DNA of 64,000 nucleotides from Ruminococcus sp. GTDB taxonomy: Bacteria > Bacillota > Clostridia > Oscillospirales > Ruminococcaceae. The stretch is taken from contig NZ_JAHZAX010000005.1 of NCBI RefSeq assembly GCF_019423705.1, positions 91,320 through 155,319 on the forward strand. The letters are read 5' to 3'. The position numbers and the translations under genes were made by a program. Positions 35,631 through 43,446 of the stretch are shown here, one piece after another (positions within the stretch are counted from its first letter, which is position 1; the number at the start of each line of letters is the position of its first letter). The notes beneath the pieces are model-generated. The model was not told where the DNA came from and searched no databases. It was given only the letters and a program-made list of their open reading frames with translations.

Positions 35631-35715
35631 AAAGGAAAGAGGGTCACCACGCAGCGACCCTCGTATCCTATAAATTGTCCTCTTCCGTCAAAAACCACGC
35701 CCAATGGTTTCCGCC
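35631..35715 (-). ncRNA. Candidate autonomous small RNA between metA and glyA
   Basis: A stretch of about 85 bases has its own promoter (35722-35750) and its own terminator hairpin on the minus strand. The RNA would begin with a hairpin AAACCA/TGGTTT, followed by an AGAGG-containing single-stranded segment, and end in the GAGGGTC/GACCCTC stem (35639-35662) with the tail TTTCCTTTTA. GGAAGAGG in the middle can also pair with CCTCTTTCC in the terminator, excluding the terminator stem. metA has a separate promoter downstream. I do not recognise an Rfam family. Confidence 0.6.
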
Positions 35716-35721
35716 TATGCT

Positions 35722-35750
35722 ATGATACCATATTTAAAGAGAATTGTCAA
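35722..35750 (-). promoter_or_regulatory. Promoter of the candidate small RNA
   Basis: Minus strand consensus TTGACA (35745-35750), 17-bp spacer, TATCAT (35722-35727). It is the best -35 match of the neighbourhood and points away from glyA. Confidence 0.7.
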
Positions 35751-35775
35751 GTCAAAAAGAATTTCAAAAAATCTA

Positions 35776-35804
35776 TTGCAAAAATCGGGAAAATGCGCTA
35801 TAAT
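35776..35804 (+). promoter_or_regulatory. Promoter of glyA
   Basis: TTGCAA (35776-35781), 17-bp spacer, TATAAT (35799-35804), 52 bases before the glyA start. Confidence 0.8.
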
Positions 35805-35855
35805 AAAAAGGAACGGTTCGTCCGTAAAAATTTAGACGATTGGAGTTTTTATTTT

Positions 35856-37103
35856 ATGAAAATGCTTGATACTATCGGCTTTGTAGAAAATGTTGATAAA
35901 GAAGTCGGCGAAGCAATGAATGCAGAGCTTGCAAGACAGAGAAGAAATCTTGAGCTCATCGCCAGCGAAAACATAGTTTCACCTGCTGTTATGGCAGCTA
36001 TGGGTTCAGTACTTACGAATAAATATGCTGAGGGTTATTCTGGTAAGAGATATTACGGCGGCTGCCAATGTGTTGACGTTGTTGAGGATATCGCTGTTCA
36101 GAGAGCCTGCAAGCTATTCGGCGCAAAGTATGCAAACGTTCAGCCTCATTCCGGCGCACAGGCTAATACGGCCGTTTACTTCGCTCTCCTCAAGCCGGGC
36201 GATACAGTAATGGGTATGAGCCTTGACGCAGGCGGACACCTTACACACGGCTCACCTGTAAACCTTTCTGGTAAGTATTTCAACTTCGTTCCTTACGGCG
36301 TAAACGATGAGGGCTATATCGATTATGAGGCTCTCTATAAGCAGGCAAATAAGTGCAGACCAAGACTTATCGTTGCAGGCGCAAGCGCTTATCCAAGAGC
36401 TATCGACTTTGCAAAGCTTTCTGAGATCGCAAAGGCTGTCGGCGCTTATCTTATGGTAGATATGGCGCATATCGCAGGCCTTGTTGCCGCAGGCTGCCAC
36501 CAGTCTCCTGTTCCATATGCCGATATCGTTACAACAACAACTCATAAGACCCTCAGAGGTCCAAGAGGCGGCCTTATCCTCACAAATAACGAGTATATCG
36601 CAAAGAAGATCAATTCCGCTATCTTCCCGGGCACACAGGGCGGCCCTCTTATGCACGTTATCGCTGCAAAGGCTGTTTGCTTCGGCGAGGCTCTCAAGCC
36701 TGAGTTCAAGGCTTATGGCGAGCAGATCGTAAAGAACGCACAGGCTCTTGCAAAGGGACTTCTTGACAGAGGTTTCAACCTCGTTTCCGGCGGCACAGAC
36801 AACCACCTTATGCTTGTTGACCTCAGACCATTCCACCTAACAGGCAAGGAATTTGAGAAGAAGCTTGACGAAGTTTTCATCACAGTAAACAAGAACGCAA
36901 TCCCTAACGACCCTGAGAAGCCATTTGTAACAAGCGGCGTAAGAGTTGGTACAGCAGCCGTAACAACAAGAGGTCTTGTTGAAGAGGATATGGACGTTAT
37001 CGCTGAGTGTATGTACCTTACAGCAACAGATTTCGACAATAAGGCTGACGAGATCAGAGCAAAGGTAAACGCTATCTGCAAGAAATATCCACTTTACGAG
37101 TAA
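35856..37103 (+). CDS. glyA: Serine hydroxymethyltransferase
   Basis: PLP enzyme that interconverts serine and glycine with tetrahydrofolate, a main source of one-carbon units. 415 residues. ELIASENIVSPAVM is near residue 30, YAEGYSGKRYYGGC near 55, and the PLP Lys is in TTTTHKTLRGPRGG (about 227). The frame is open back to 35793, but that region contains the -10 box, so the ATG at 35856 after TTGGAG is the start. It is transcribed alone, divergent from the candidate small RNA. Confidence 0.98.
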   Translation: MKMLDTIGFVENVDKEVGEAMNAELARQRRNLELIASENIVSPAVMAAMGSVLTNKYAEGYSGKRYYGGCQCVDVVEDIAVQRACKLFGAKYANVQPHSGAQANTAVYFALLKPGDTVMGMSLDAGGHLTHGSPVNLSGKYFNFVPYGVNDEGYIDYEALYKQANKCRPRLIVAGASAYPRAIDFAKLSEIAKAVGAYLMVDMAHIAGLVAAGCHQSPVPYADIVTTTTHKTLRGPRGGLILTNNEYIAKKINSAIFPGTQGGPLMHVIAAKAVCFGEALKPEFKAYGEQIVKNAQALAKGLLDRGFNLVSGGTDNHLMLVDLRPFHLTGKEFEKKLDEVFITVNKNAIPNDPEKPFVTSGVRVGTAAVTTRGLVEEDMDVIAECMYLTATDFDNKADEIRAKVNAICKKYPLYE

Positions 37104-37120
37104 TTTAAGATAGTATATCA

Positions 37121-37150
37121 AAGGGACGGACAATGTTCGTCCCTTTTTTT
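37121..37150 (+). terminator. Terminator of glyA
   Basis: AAGGGACG/CGTCCCTT stem with a short loop followed by TTTTTTT, 17 bases after the stop codon. Confidence 0.88.
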
Positions 37151-37171
37151 GCGCAAAATCGTCACGAAATG

Positions 37172-37200
37172 TTGAAATATGCGAAAGAATGTGCTATAAT
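37172..37200 (+). promoter_or_regulatory. Promoter of the 96-residue gene and rarA
   Basis: TTGAAA (37172-37177), 17-bp spacer, TATAAT (37195-37200). Confidence 0.78.
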
Positions 37201-37233
37201 GTATGTACTATCATATATATAGGGGGAATGGCT

Positions 37234-37524
37234 GTGAACGAGCTTATCCAGCAGTTTATAAACGACGAGGTCACGGCGGTGACTTATAGCGACCTGTGGA
37301 ATTTCGTCAGCTCGAATTCCATTTGCAGGGGCACATTTGAGGGCAATAACCATATCGTGATGAAAATATCCTCCACGCAGTTCGTTATCTATCGTGTGTG
37401 TCTGGGTATGGAAAATACAAAGTACCAAGAAGCGGTGCTTGTTGCGAAAAACTATCTGCTGAAAAAGATAAACAGCCGTGCTTATCAGCTCCAGCTCGAG
37501 GATATACAGAACATTCTCGACTGA
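37234..37524 (+). CDS. Small protein of unknown function
   Basis: A 96-residue soluble protein starting MNELIQQFINDEVTAV. The GTG at 37234 has AGGGGG nine bases upstream, whereas the ATG at 37228 is too close to it. No membrane segment or recognised motif. It ends with a Gln/Leu-rich amphipathic stretch (YQLQLEDIQNILD). It has a good promoter and lies 53 bases upstream of rarA, so the two may be cotranscribed. I do not recognise the family. Confidence 0.72.
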   Translation: MNELIQQFINDEVTAVTYSDLWNFVSSNSICRGTFEGNNHIVMKISSTQFVIYRVCLGMENTKYQEAVLVAKNYLLKKINSRAYQLQLEDIQNILD

Positions 37525-37577
37525 TTTTTAAGCATATTAAGCACTAAGCGCTAGGCAATTTGTAAGGAGATTTTGAA

Positions 37578-38846
37578 ATGACTGTGCCATTGGCGGAAAG
37601 AATAAGACCAAAGACCCTTGACGATATAGTCGGACAGTCCCACCTGCTGGGCAAGGACAAGCCGTTAAGACGTATCATCGAGAGCGGAAAAATACCAAAT
37701 ATGATATTCTATGGCCCGTCGGGTATCGGCAAGACCACCGTTGCGAGAATGATCGCAAACAACGCCCATATGACAATGCACAAGCTCAACGGCACAAGCG
37801 CCTCTATCGCCGATATCAAGCAGATAGTCGCCGAGACCGAGACTCTCAGCGGCATAAACGGCATTTTGCTTTACCTCGACGAGATACAGTATCTTAACAA
37901 AAAACAGCAGCAATCGCTGCTCGAGTATATCGAAAACGGCAAGATAACACTTATCGCCTCCACGACGGAAAATCCGTATTTTTACGTCTATAACGCAATA
38001 ATAAGCCGCTCGACTGTCTTTGAGTTCAAACCGATGACCGCCGAGGAGATAATGCCTGCCATAAAGCGTGCGTTTCAGCTTATGGCGGACGAACTGGGGC
38101 TGAAACTGCGCCTTGAAAACGGCGTTCTTGAGTATATTGCAAGGGGCTGCGGCGGCGATGTGCGAAAGTCTATCAACACCGTTGAGCTTTGTATCCTCTC
38201 CGCCGATAATGACGGCGAAAAGCTGACAGTCAAGCTTGATAACGTCAAGCTGCTCACTCAGCGCAGCAATATGCGTTACGATCGTGACGGCGACCAGCAT
38301 TATGATATCTTGTCCGCCCTGCAAAAATCTATCAGAGGTTCGGACGAAAACGCCGCACTTCATTATGCCGCACGGCTCATCGAAGCTGGGGATATAATCT
38401 CCCTTTGCAGGCGGCTTCTCGTTATCGCCAGCGAGGATATCGGCCTTGCCTATCCACTTGCCGCTGTTGTGACGAAAAATTGCGTAGATTCTGCGCTGCA
38501 ACTTGGCCTCCCCGAAGCGAGGATACCCCTTGCGGAAGCCATAATCCTTCTTGCCACAGCGCCGAAATCTAACTCAGCCGAAGCCGCTATCGACGCAGCA
38601 CTTGCGGACGTGCGTAACGGCGACGGGGGCGATTATCCACGCCACTTGCAGAATAAGCATTTTGACGGCGAGGGCGCAGCGGTCAAGGGTCAGCATTACC
38701 TCTATCCACACGACTATCCGAACCATTGGGTGGAGCAGCAATATCTCCCCGATAAGCTGGTTGGCAGGGTCTATTACAATTACGGCGAGAATAAGACCGA
38801 GCAGACTGCAAAGCTTTATTGGGATAAGATAAAGGGCAGAAGGTAG
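37578..38846 (+). CDS. rarA: Replication-associated recombination protein RarA
   Basis: AAA+ ATPase of the MgsA/WRNIP1 family that acts at stalled replication forks. 422 residues. PLAERIRPKTLDDIVGQ opens the protein, Walker A is GPSGIGKTTVARMIA (about residue 50), Walker B LYLDEIQYL, sensor I STTENP, and the C-terminal MgsA tetramer domain contains KGQHYLYPHDYPNHWV. An AAGGAG site lies 9 bases before the ATG. Terminator at 38867. Confidence 0.96.
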   Translation: MTVPLAERIRPKTLDDIVGQSHLLGKDKPLRRIIESGKIPNMIFYGPSGIGKTTVARMIANNAHMTMHKLNGTSASIADIKQIVAETETLSGINGILLYLDEIQYLNKKQQQSLLEYIENGKITLIASTTENPYFYVYNAIISRSTVFEFKPMTAEEIMPAIKRAFQLMADELGLKLRLENGVLEYIARGCGGDVRKSINTVELCILSADNDGEKLTVKLDNVKLLTQRSNMRYDRDGDQHYDILSALQKSIRGSDENAALHYAARLIEAGDIISLCRRLLVIASEDIGLAYPLAAVVTKNCVDSALQLGLPEARIPLAEAIILLATAPKSNSAEAAIDAALADVRNGDGGDYPRHLQNKHFDGEGAAVKGQHYLYPHDYPNHWVEQQYLPDKLVGRVYYNYGENKTEQTAKLYWDKIKGRR

Positions 38847-38866
38847 ATTTAATATTGTTATATAAA

Positions 38867-38904
38867 AAAGCTGTTGTACGATTAAATGTACAGCAGCTTT
38901 TCTT
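38867..38904. terminator. Bidirectional terminator of rarA and the S1-domain gene
   Basis: AAAGCTGTTGTAC pairs with GTACAGCAGCTTT (one G-U), loop of 7. T-runs follow on both strands (TTTTCTTT on plus, TTTTTT on minus), and it lies between convergent genes. Confidence 0.85.
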
Positions 38905-38908
38905 TATG

Positions 38909-39826
38909 TCAGAAATCTGAGTAAATGTTCTTTTCACATTCGTTGGTGGAATATACCCATTTTGTGAGCTTTCCACCCGTAATGAAGTAGTTTATCTTTG
39001 AGGGAAATACGCTGTTTTCAAAAACGTCAACAATAATAAGTTTCACTTTCATTTTTTCGGGTATTAGTGCCTTTATGTAAACGCTTGCCGCCTGCCCAAC
39101 GAACACATTTTCCCTTGGTTCGGCAAGCCCTGCAAGGTTTGGCGCAAGCTCGATAAAAATGCCGTATGGCTCAACTGAGCGGACAATCCCGCCCACAGTT
39201 TCCCCAGCCGAAAACAAAGCGGCGTTCTCCTCCCAAGTGCCCAGCAGCTCCTTGTGGGAAAGGCAAACACGATCGCCCTCGTTGGATTTCACAACGGCGT
39301 AAATATCCTGCCCGTTGAAAAATCTGTCATTAGGGTGGGATATCCTCGAAACGGAAATTGCGTCGATAGGAATGAGAGATGGAAGTCCGCAGCCGATATC
39401 CACAAAGCAGCCAAATGGCTCAAGGTGGGTCACTTTTGCAGGGATAACGTCCCCCGAGGTCAGACCGGATATGTATCTTTCAAGGCATTCCTCCTGAGCG
39501 AGCCGCCTAGACAGCGTGCAGACGATTTCGCCGCCCACCCTCGCAATGTCCGTGACCTTGAAGCACACCGTCTTGTTCACACGGGAAAGCAGAGCGATGT
39601 CTTTGGTCGTGCCCTCACGAATTCCGATCGCACCCTCGATCCTTGGAATGACACCCTTACCGAATGGCAGCTCAACGATAAGATCGTGCTCGCTGGTGCA
39701 AAGAATTGCGTGTCCCTCTAAAATGAGTCCCTGCGCCATAGCTTCTGACATCGTGTGCTCGTTTTGGAGATAATATCTGTTTTCATTTGAATTAAAGACC
39801 TTGCCTTCGGGTAAATACTTTTTCAT
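38909..39826 (-). CDS. S1 RNA-binding domain protein
   Basis: A 305-residue protein with one clear S1 domain (GDVIPAKVTHLEPFGCFVDIGCGLPSLIP in its parts, about residues 152-225) and a second, more degenerate one (GGIVRSVEPYGIFIELAPNLAGL). Such RpsA-like or CvfB-like proteins occur widely in clostridia and probably bind mRNA or assist translation; this protein lacks the six-domain array of true ribosomal S1. The ATG at 39826 follows AAAGAGG; the open frame to 39946 lacks a ribosome site. A dyad TTGCACATA/TATGTGCAA lies about 90-120 bases upstream. Confidence 0.85.
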   Translation of the reverse strand: MKKYLPEGKVFNSNENRYYLQNEHTMSEAMAQGLILEGHAILCTSEHDLIVELPFGKGVIPRIEGAIGIREGTTKDIALLSRVNKTVCFKVTDIARVGGEIVCTLSRRLAQEECLERYISGLTSGDVIPAKVTHLEPFGCFVDIGCGLPSLIPIDAISVSRISHPNDRFFNGQDIYAVVKSNEGDRVCLSHKELLGTWEENAALFSAGETVGGIVRSVEPYGIFIELAPNLAGLAEPRENVFVGQAASVYIKALIPEKMKVKLIIVDVFENSVFPSKINYFITGGKLTKWVYSTNECEKNIYSDF

Positions 39827-39913
39827 TTTTGTGCCTCTTTCCCCACAGCATTTTCGTAATTCTGACAGGATCGCCGTGGTTGATCCCTGTTTTTTGCTGA
39901 TATTTCTTAATAT

Positions 39914-39945
39914 TTTGCACATATTTGCGTTGGTCGTTATGTGCA
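39914..39945. promoter_or_regulatory. Inverted repeat upstream of the S1-domain gene
   Basis: Perfect 9-bp arms TTGCACATA and TATGTGCAA separated by 14 bases. It may be an operator for a dimeric regulator or form an RNA hairpin in the leader. Confidence 0.5.
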
Positions 39946-40056
39946 ATTTGCTTTATTATCACAATAGATTAATATTCAATGTGACGAATATTTAGTACAA
40001 TCAGTACAATTTTCAGCCCGTTTTTTAAACAATATACGAAAAATAAAGAAAAAAGC

Positions 40057-40085
40057 TTGACAAACGTTAATTGACGTGTTACAAT
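40057..40085 (+). promoter_or_regulatory. Promoter of the FN3/SleB-like gene
   Basis: Consensus TTGACA (40057-40062), 17-bp spacer, TACAAT (40080-40085). It implies a long leader of about 145 bases. Confidence 0.75.
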
Positions 40086-40234
40086 AGTGTAGTAATTTGT
40101 AATCGATCTGTAACTTTCTAAAGCGTTATCGTTACAAATTGATACATATTTTTACTAGACTGTAATAAACATTAAATAGCGCAGCGCAAAGACTAATGTG
40201 CGCTAATTAAACGAAAGGGTGTGAAAGGTTAGTT

Positions 40235-41161
40235 TTGCAGAAAGCGCAGCTTGCGCCGAGCGAACAGACCATATTACTAATGAATTATTCAGCAAATTCT
40301 TTTAAGCAGGAAACAAGCAAGGCAATGAAGATCTTTGTTATGTTTGTTGCAGTTCTTATGACATTTCTTGTGATGACGGAGGGCGTGAGCGCAGAAGCTG
40401 CTTCAGCAGGACTTTCAGCTCCTAAGATGATCGAGCAGATCAATTACGGCAGCGAATTCACCCACCCATACAAGAAGCAGACAAACACAATCAAGGTACA
40501 TTGGAGTGCTGTAAGCGGCGCCGCAAGCTATAAGCTTTATATCAAGGGCGGCAATTACAAGAAATGGACAAAGTACGCTACTGTTAAGACAACAAGCGCA
40601 ACAGTTTCCAAGCTTTCAAGAGCGACAACATATCAGTTCAAGGTAAAGGCTTTAAACGGTAAAAAGGCTTCAAGCTATTCAAAAACTCAGACTATCAAGA
40701 CCGCAAGAATGGATTTTGACAAGGCTGGCTGGGAAGCAATGTGCCGTATAGTTTATCACGAGGTCGGCAAAATGGCTGGCTCAATGTGGGATAAGCCTAT
40801 TGTTTATGTTGCAGACTGTGTAGCAAACCAGTATGTTGCAGCGAAGTACACAAACAACGCAATGTGGAGAGCATATTACGCAAGATATAAGAGCGTTCAG
40901 GATATCATCTACAAGAGCGGCGGATTTATGTCCTCAGCTCAGCTTTCAAGAGACGGCGCAAATTACTCGAACGTTTCAAGAAGAGTAAAGCAGGCTGTTT
41001 TCGGTGCAGTTTACGGCAAGACCCATTACAACGGCATTGCAAACGACTACAACGTATACTTCTGGTGCAACAGAAGCTACAAGACAAACAGCAGCAAGAT
41101 CGCATACACATTCAAGATTCCTTGGGGCTACTTCAACGTTTGGAGAACTTATTGGGGATAA
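40235..41161 (+). CDS. Secreted FN3-domain protein with SleB-like cell wall hydrolase domain
   Basis: A 308-residue exported protein. A signal peptide (KIFVMFVAVLMTFLVMTEGVSAEAA) begins 30 residues after the TTG at 40235; starts at ATG 40280 or 40325 are possible alternatives, but GAAAGG lies before the TTG. A fibronectin type III domain follows (IKVHWSAVSGAASYKLYIKG, YQFKVKALNG). The C-terminal part (AMCRIVYHEVGKM, about residue 170 on) resembles SleB-type peptidoglycan hydrolases with the catalytic Glu of HEVG. It may act in wall turnover or spore-cortex lysis. The family match is moderate. Confidence 0.75.
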   Translation: MQKAQLAPSEQTILLMNYSANSFKQETSKAMKIFVMFVAVLMTFLVMTEGVSAEAASAGLSAPKMIEQINYGSEFTHPYKKQTNTIKVHWSAVSGAASYKLYIKGGNYKKWTKYATVKTTSATVSKLSRATTYQFKVKALNGKKASSYSKTQTIKTARMDFDKAGWEAMCRIVYHEVGKMAGSMWDKPIVYVADCVANQYVAAKYTNNAMWRAYYARYKSVQDIIYKSGGFMSSAQLSRDGANYSNVSRRVKQAVFGAVYGKTHYNGIANDYNVYFWCNRSYKTNSSKIAYTFKIPWGYFNVWRTYWG

Positions 41162-41200
41162 TTCAAAAGCGCAAAACGTAATACTATTATAGAATTATGG

Positions 41201-41237
41201 AAAAAGAGAGACAGTTTTTATGACTGCCTCTCTTTTT
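41201..41237 (+). terminator. Terminator of the FN3/SleB-like gene
   Basis: AAAAAGAGAG(A)CAG pairs with CTG(C)CTCTCTTTTT around a 7-nt loop; the 3' arm ends in a T-run. Confidence 0.88.
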
Positions 41238-41267
41238 GTTTTACCTGTTCCACACAGATTTTTAAAA

Positions 41268-41283
41268 TGTTCCACGTGGAACA
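41268..41283. promoter_or_regulatory. parS-like ParB binding site
   Basis: TGTTCCACGTGGAACA is a perfect 16-bp palindrome and fits the bacterial parS consensus TGTTNCACGTGNAACA. A further half site TGTTCCAC lies at 41246-41253. ParB loads at such sites to organise chromosome segregation; they usually cluster near the replication origin. It is between the preceding terminator and the recJ promoter. Confidence 0.85.
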
Positions 41284-41338
41284 TTTGTTTTAAAGTCGAG
41301 CATTGTATTTAAACGACGTTGATAAAACGCTTAACTAC

Positions 41339-41367
41339 TTGAAAAAACTTTAATTATGTGCTATAAT
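41339..41367 (+). promoter_or_regulatory. Promoter of recJ operon
   Basis: TTGAAA (41339-41344), 17-bp spacer, TATAAT (41362-41367), 38 bases before the recJ start. Confidence 0.78.
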
Positions 41368-41405
41368 AGCATAGAATGTAAACTCGTGTAAAGGAACAGT
41401 TTGGT

Positions 41406-43439
41406 ATGAAAAAATGGAGAATAAAAAGACCTGATGAAAAGAAAACTGCCGAATTCAGGTCAAAGTGCGATCTTAATAAGCTGACCCTTGACGTTATGAC
41501 CGCAAGGGGCTTCACGGATTTTGACAGCTTGGTGGAATTCTTTAACGGCGAAGAGCTAAGCGACCCTTTCACCATAAAGGATATGGAGCTTGCCGCCGAT
41601 GTTATAAATAATGCTGTGGACGCTTATGACCTTATCTGCATTTACGGCGATTACGACTGCGACGGCGTGACCTCGACCACCATACTTTACAACTATCTCG
41701 AAAGTATGGGCGCAAATGTTATGTACTATATCCCCGAGCGTGAGGACGGATATGGTATGAACGTAAAGGCCATCGAAGCGCTGGCTGAGAAAGGTGTAAA
41801 GCTTATCGTAACAGTCGATAACGGCATTTCAGCGGTGGAGGAAGCGGAGCGTATCGCAGAGCTGGATATGGAGCTTGTTATAACTGACCACCACCAGCCC
41901 CCCGAGAAGCTCCCGAGAGCAAGGGCGATAGTTGACCCTCATCAGGTGGATTGTCCCTCGACCTACAAAGACCTTGCAGGCGTTGGCGTTGCGCTGAAGC
42001 TTTGCGCAGCCCTTGACGGCGGAAGCTATGAGTCGGTTATGGAGCAGTACGCCGATATCTGCGCTATCGGAACAGTTGCGGACGTTGTGCCGCTGACGGG
42101 GGAGAACCGAACGATAGTAAAGCGTGGACTTGAATTTCTTAAAAACACCGAAGTGCTGGGTCTGAACAGTCTCCTTGATAAAACGAAGATAGATCGAAAC
42201 AATATAAATTCCACGGGCATTGCTTTCAGGATCGCACCTGTCATAAATGCGTCGGGAAGATTTGGTTCTCCGCTGACCGCTGTTAAGACCCTCCTTTGCG
42301 AAGACCCCGAAGACTCTGACAGCTATTCCGAGACACTTATGACCCTTAACACAATGCGCAAGCAGACCGAGACGGAGATAATGACGGAGATAGTCAATTA
42401 CATCAACGCTGATCCGCAGGTGCTCGATCATAGGGTGCTGGTGCTTTCGGGCAAGGGCTGGCACCACGGCGTTATCGGCATTGTGTCGTCGAGGATACTC
42501 GAATTTTACGGCAAGCCAAATATCATAATCTCCATTGATGATAATGGCAACGCACGAGGTTCGGCACGAAGCGTAAAAGGCTTCAACATCTTCAAATGTT
42601 TCCAGCATTGCGGCGACGTTCTCGAAAAGTTCGGAGGACACGAGTGCGCAGGGGGACTTTCTCTTGCGGCGGACAGGATTGAGGACTTCACAAAGCTGGT
42701 CTACGAATACAGCGAGGCAATGGAAAGTTTTCCGGCGTTGGAATTTGTTGCCGACAAGCTTCTTATGCCGGAGGATATCTCAGTTGACAGTATAAAAGGG
42801 CTTAATAGTATGGAGCCGTTCGGTGCGGAAAACCCTCAGCCAGTTTTTGCAATACTTGGCGCACGGGTGGATAAGATAATACCACTTTCGCAGGGCAAGC
42901 ACACGAAGATAGAATTTACATACGGAGGTTATCACGGACAGGCGCTTATATTCTCACTTGCCCCCGAAAAAGCTTGCTTTGCAGTTGGCGACAAGATAGA
43001 TATGCTTGTGAACCTTGAAGTCAATGTGTTCAACGGCAGAGAGTCGGCGGCAATAAAGGTCATCGACCACAGATTGAGCGGCGTTAAGCAGGACAGATAT
43101 TTTGCCGCAAAGGATTGTTATGAAAAACTTATGCGTGGGGAAGAGCTTCCTGCAAACTTTATCCGAAAGATAATCCCCACAAGGCAGGAGCTTGTGGACG
43201 TTTACAAGCACATAAACGCCGTCAAAAACACCACTCTCGATAATTTATTTATGAAGCTTTCAAGCGACAGTATGAATTACTGCAAGCTTCATATTTGTAT
43301 AGATATTTTCAGCGACAAGGAGCTTGTTGAGTTCAAGCCTGCGACGATGAAAATAAAAATTCTCCCAACACAGCACAGGGTAAATCTTGAAGAGTCAGAT
43401 ACCCTTGTAAGGCTGCATTCTATGCTGAAAGGCAGGTAA
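41406..43439 (+). CDS. recJ: Single-stranded-DNA-specific exonuclease RecJ
   Basis: 5'-3' exonuclease of recombination and mismatch repair. 677 residues. DHH-superfamily motifs: YGDYDCDGVTS (motif I, about residue 82), VDNGISA (II), and ITDHHQPP (III, the DHH), then the DHHA1 motif GGHECAGGLSL near residue 415. The C-terminal OB-like region is present. AAGGAAC lies before the ATG. rel begins 7 bases after the stop codon, so recJ and rel are cotranscribed. Confidence 0.96.
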   Translation: MKKWRIKRPDEKKTAEFRSKCDLNKLTLDVMTARGFTDFDSLVEFFNGEELSDPFTIKDMELAADVINNAVDAYDLICIYGDYDCDGVTSTTILYNYLESMGANVMYYIPEREDGYGMNVKAIEALAEKGVKLIVTVDNGISAVEEAERIAELDMELVITDHHQPPEKLPRARAIVDPHQVDCPSTYKDLAGVGVALKLCAALDGGSYESVMEQYADICAIGTVADVVPLTGENRTIVKRGLEFLKNTEVLGLNSLLDKTKIDRNNINSTGIAFRIAPVINASGRFGSPLTAVKTLLCEDPEDSDSYSETLMTLNTMRKQTETEIMTEIVNYINADPQVLDHRVLVLSGKGWHHGVIGIVSSRILEFYGKPNIIISIDDNGNARGSARSVKGFNIFKCFQHCGDVLEKFGGHECAGGLSLAADRIEDFTKLVYEYSEAMESFPALEFVADKLLMPEDISVDSIKGLNSMEPFGAENPQPVFAILGARVDKIIPLSQGKHTKIEFTYGGYHGQALIFSLAPEKACFAVGDKIDMLVNLEVNVFNGRESAAIKVIDHRLSGVKQDRYFAAKDCYEKLMRGEELPANFIRKIIPTRQELVDVYKHINAVKNTTLDNLFMKLSSDSMNYCKLHICIDIFSDKELVEFKPATMKIKILPTQHRVNLEESDTLVRLHSMLKGR

Positions 43440-43446
43440 GTGAAAA

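Larger units (their letters stand above)
39827..40234. other. 408-bp divergent intergenic region
   Basis: No gene seen. It holds the 5' leader of the minus-strand S1 gene, with a hairpin (ACAG-GATC arms near 39875-39905) and the inverted repeat at 39914-39945, an AT-rich centre, and the promoter (40057-40085) and about 145-base leader of the plus-strand FN3/SleB-like gene. Confidence 0.7.

Noticed and set aside
35579..35750. S-box or T-box riboswitch controlling metA
   Set aside because: None of the conserved motifs were recognised, and metA has its own promoter 28 bases from its start, downstream of the structured region.
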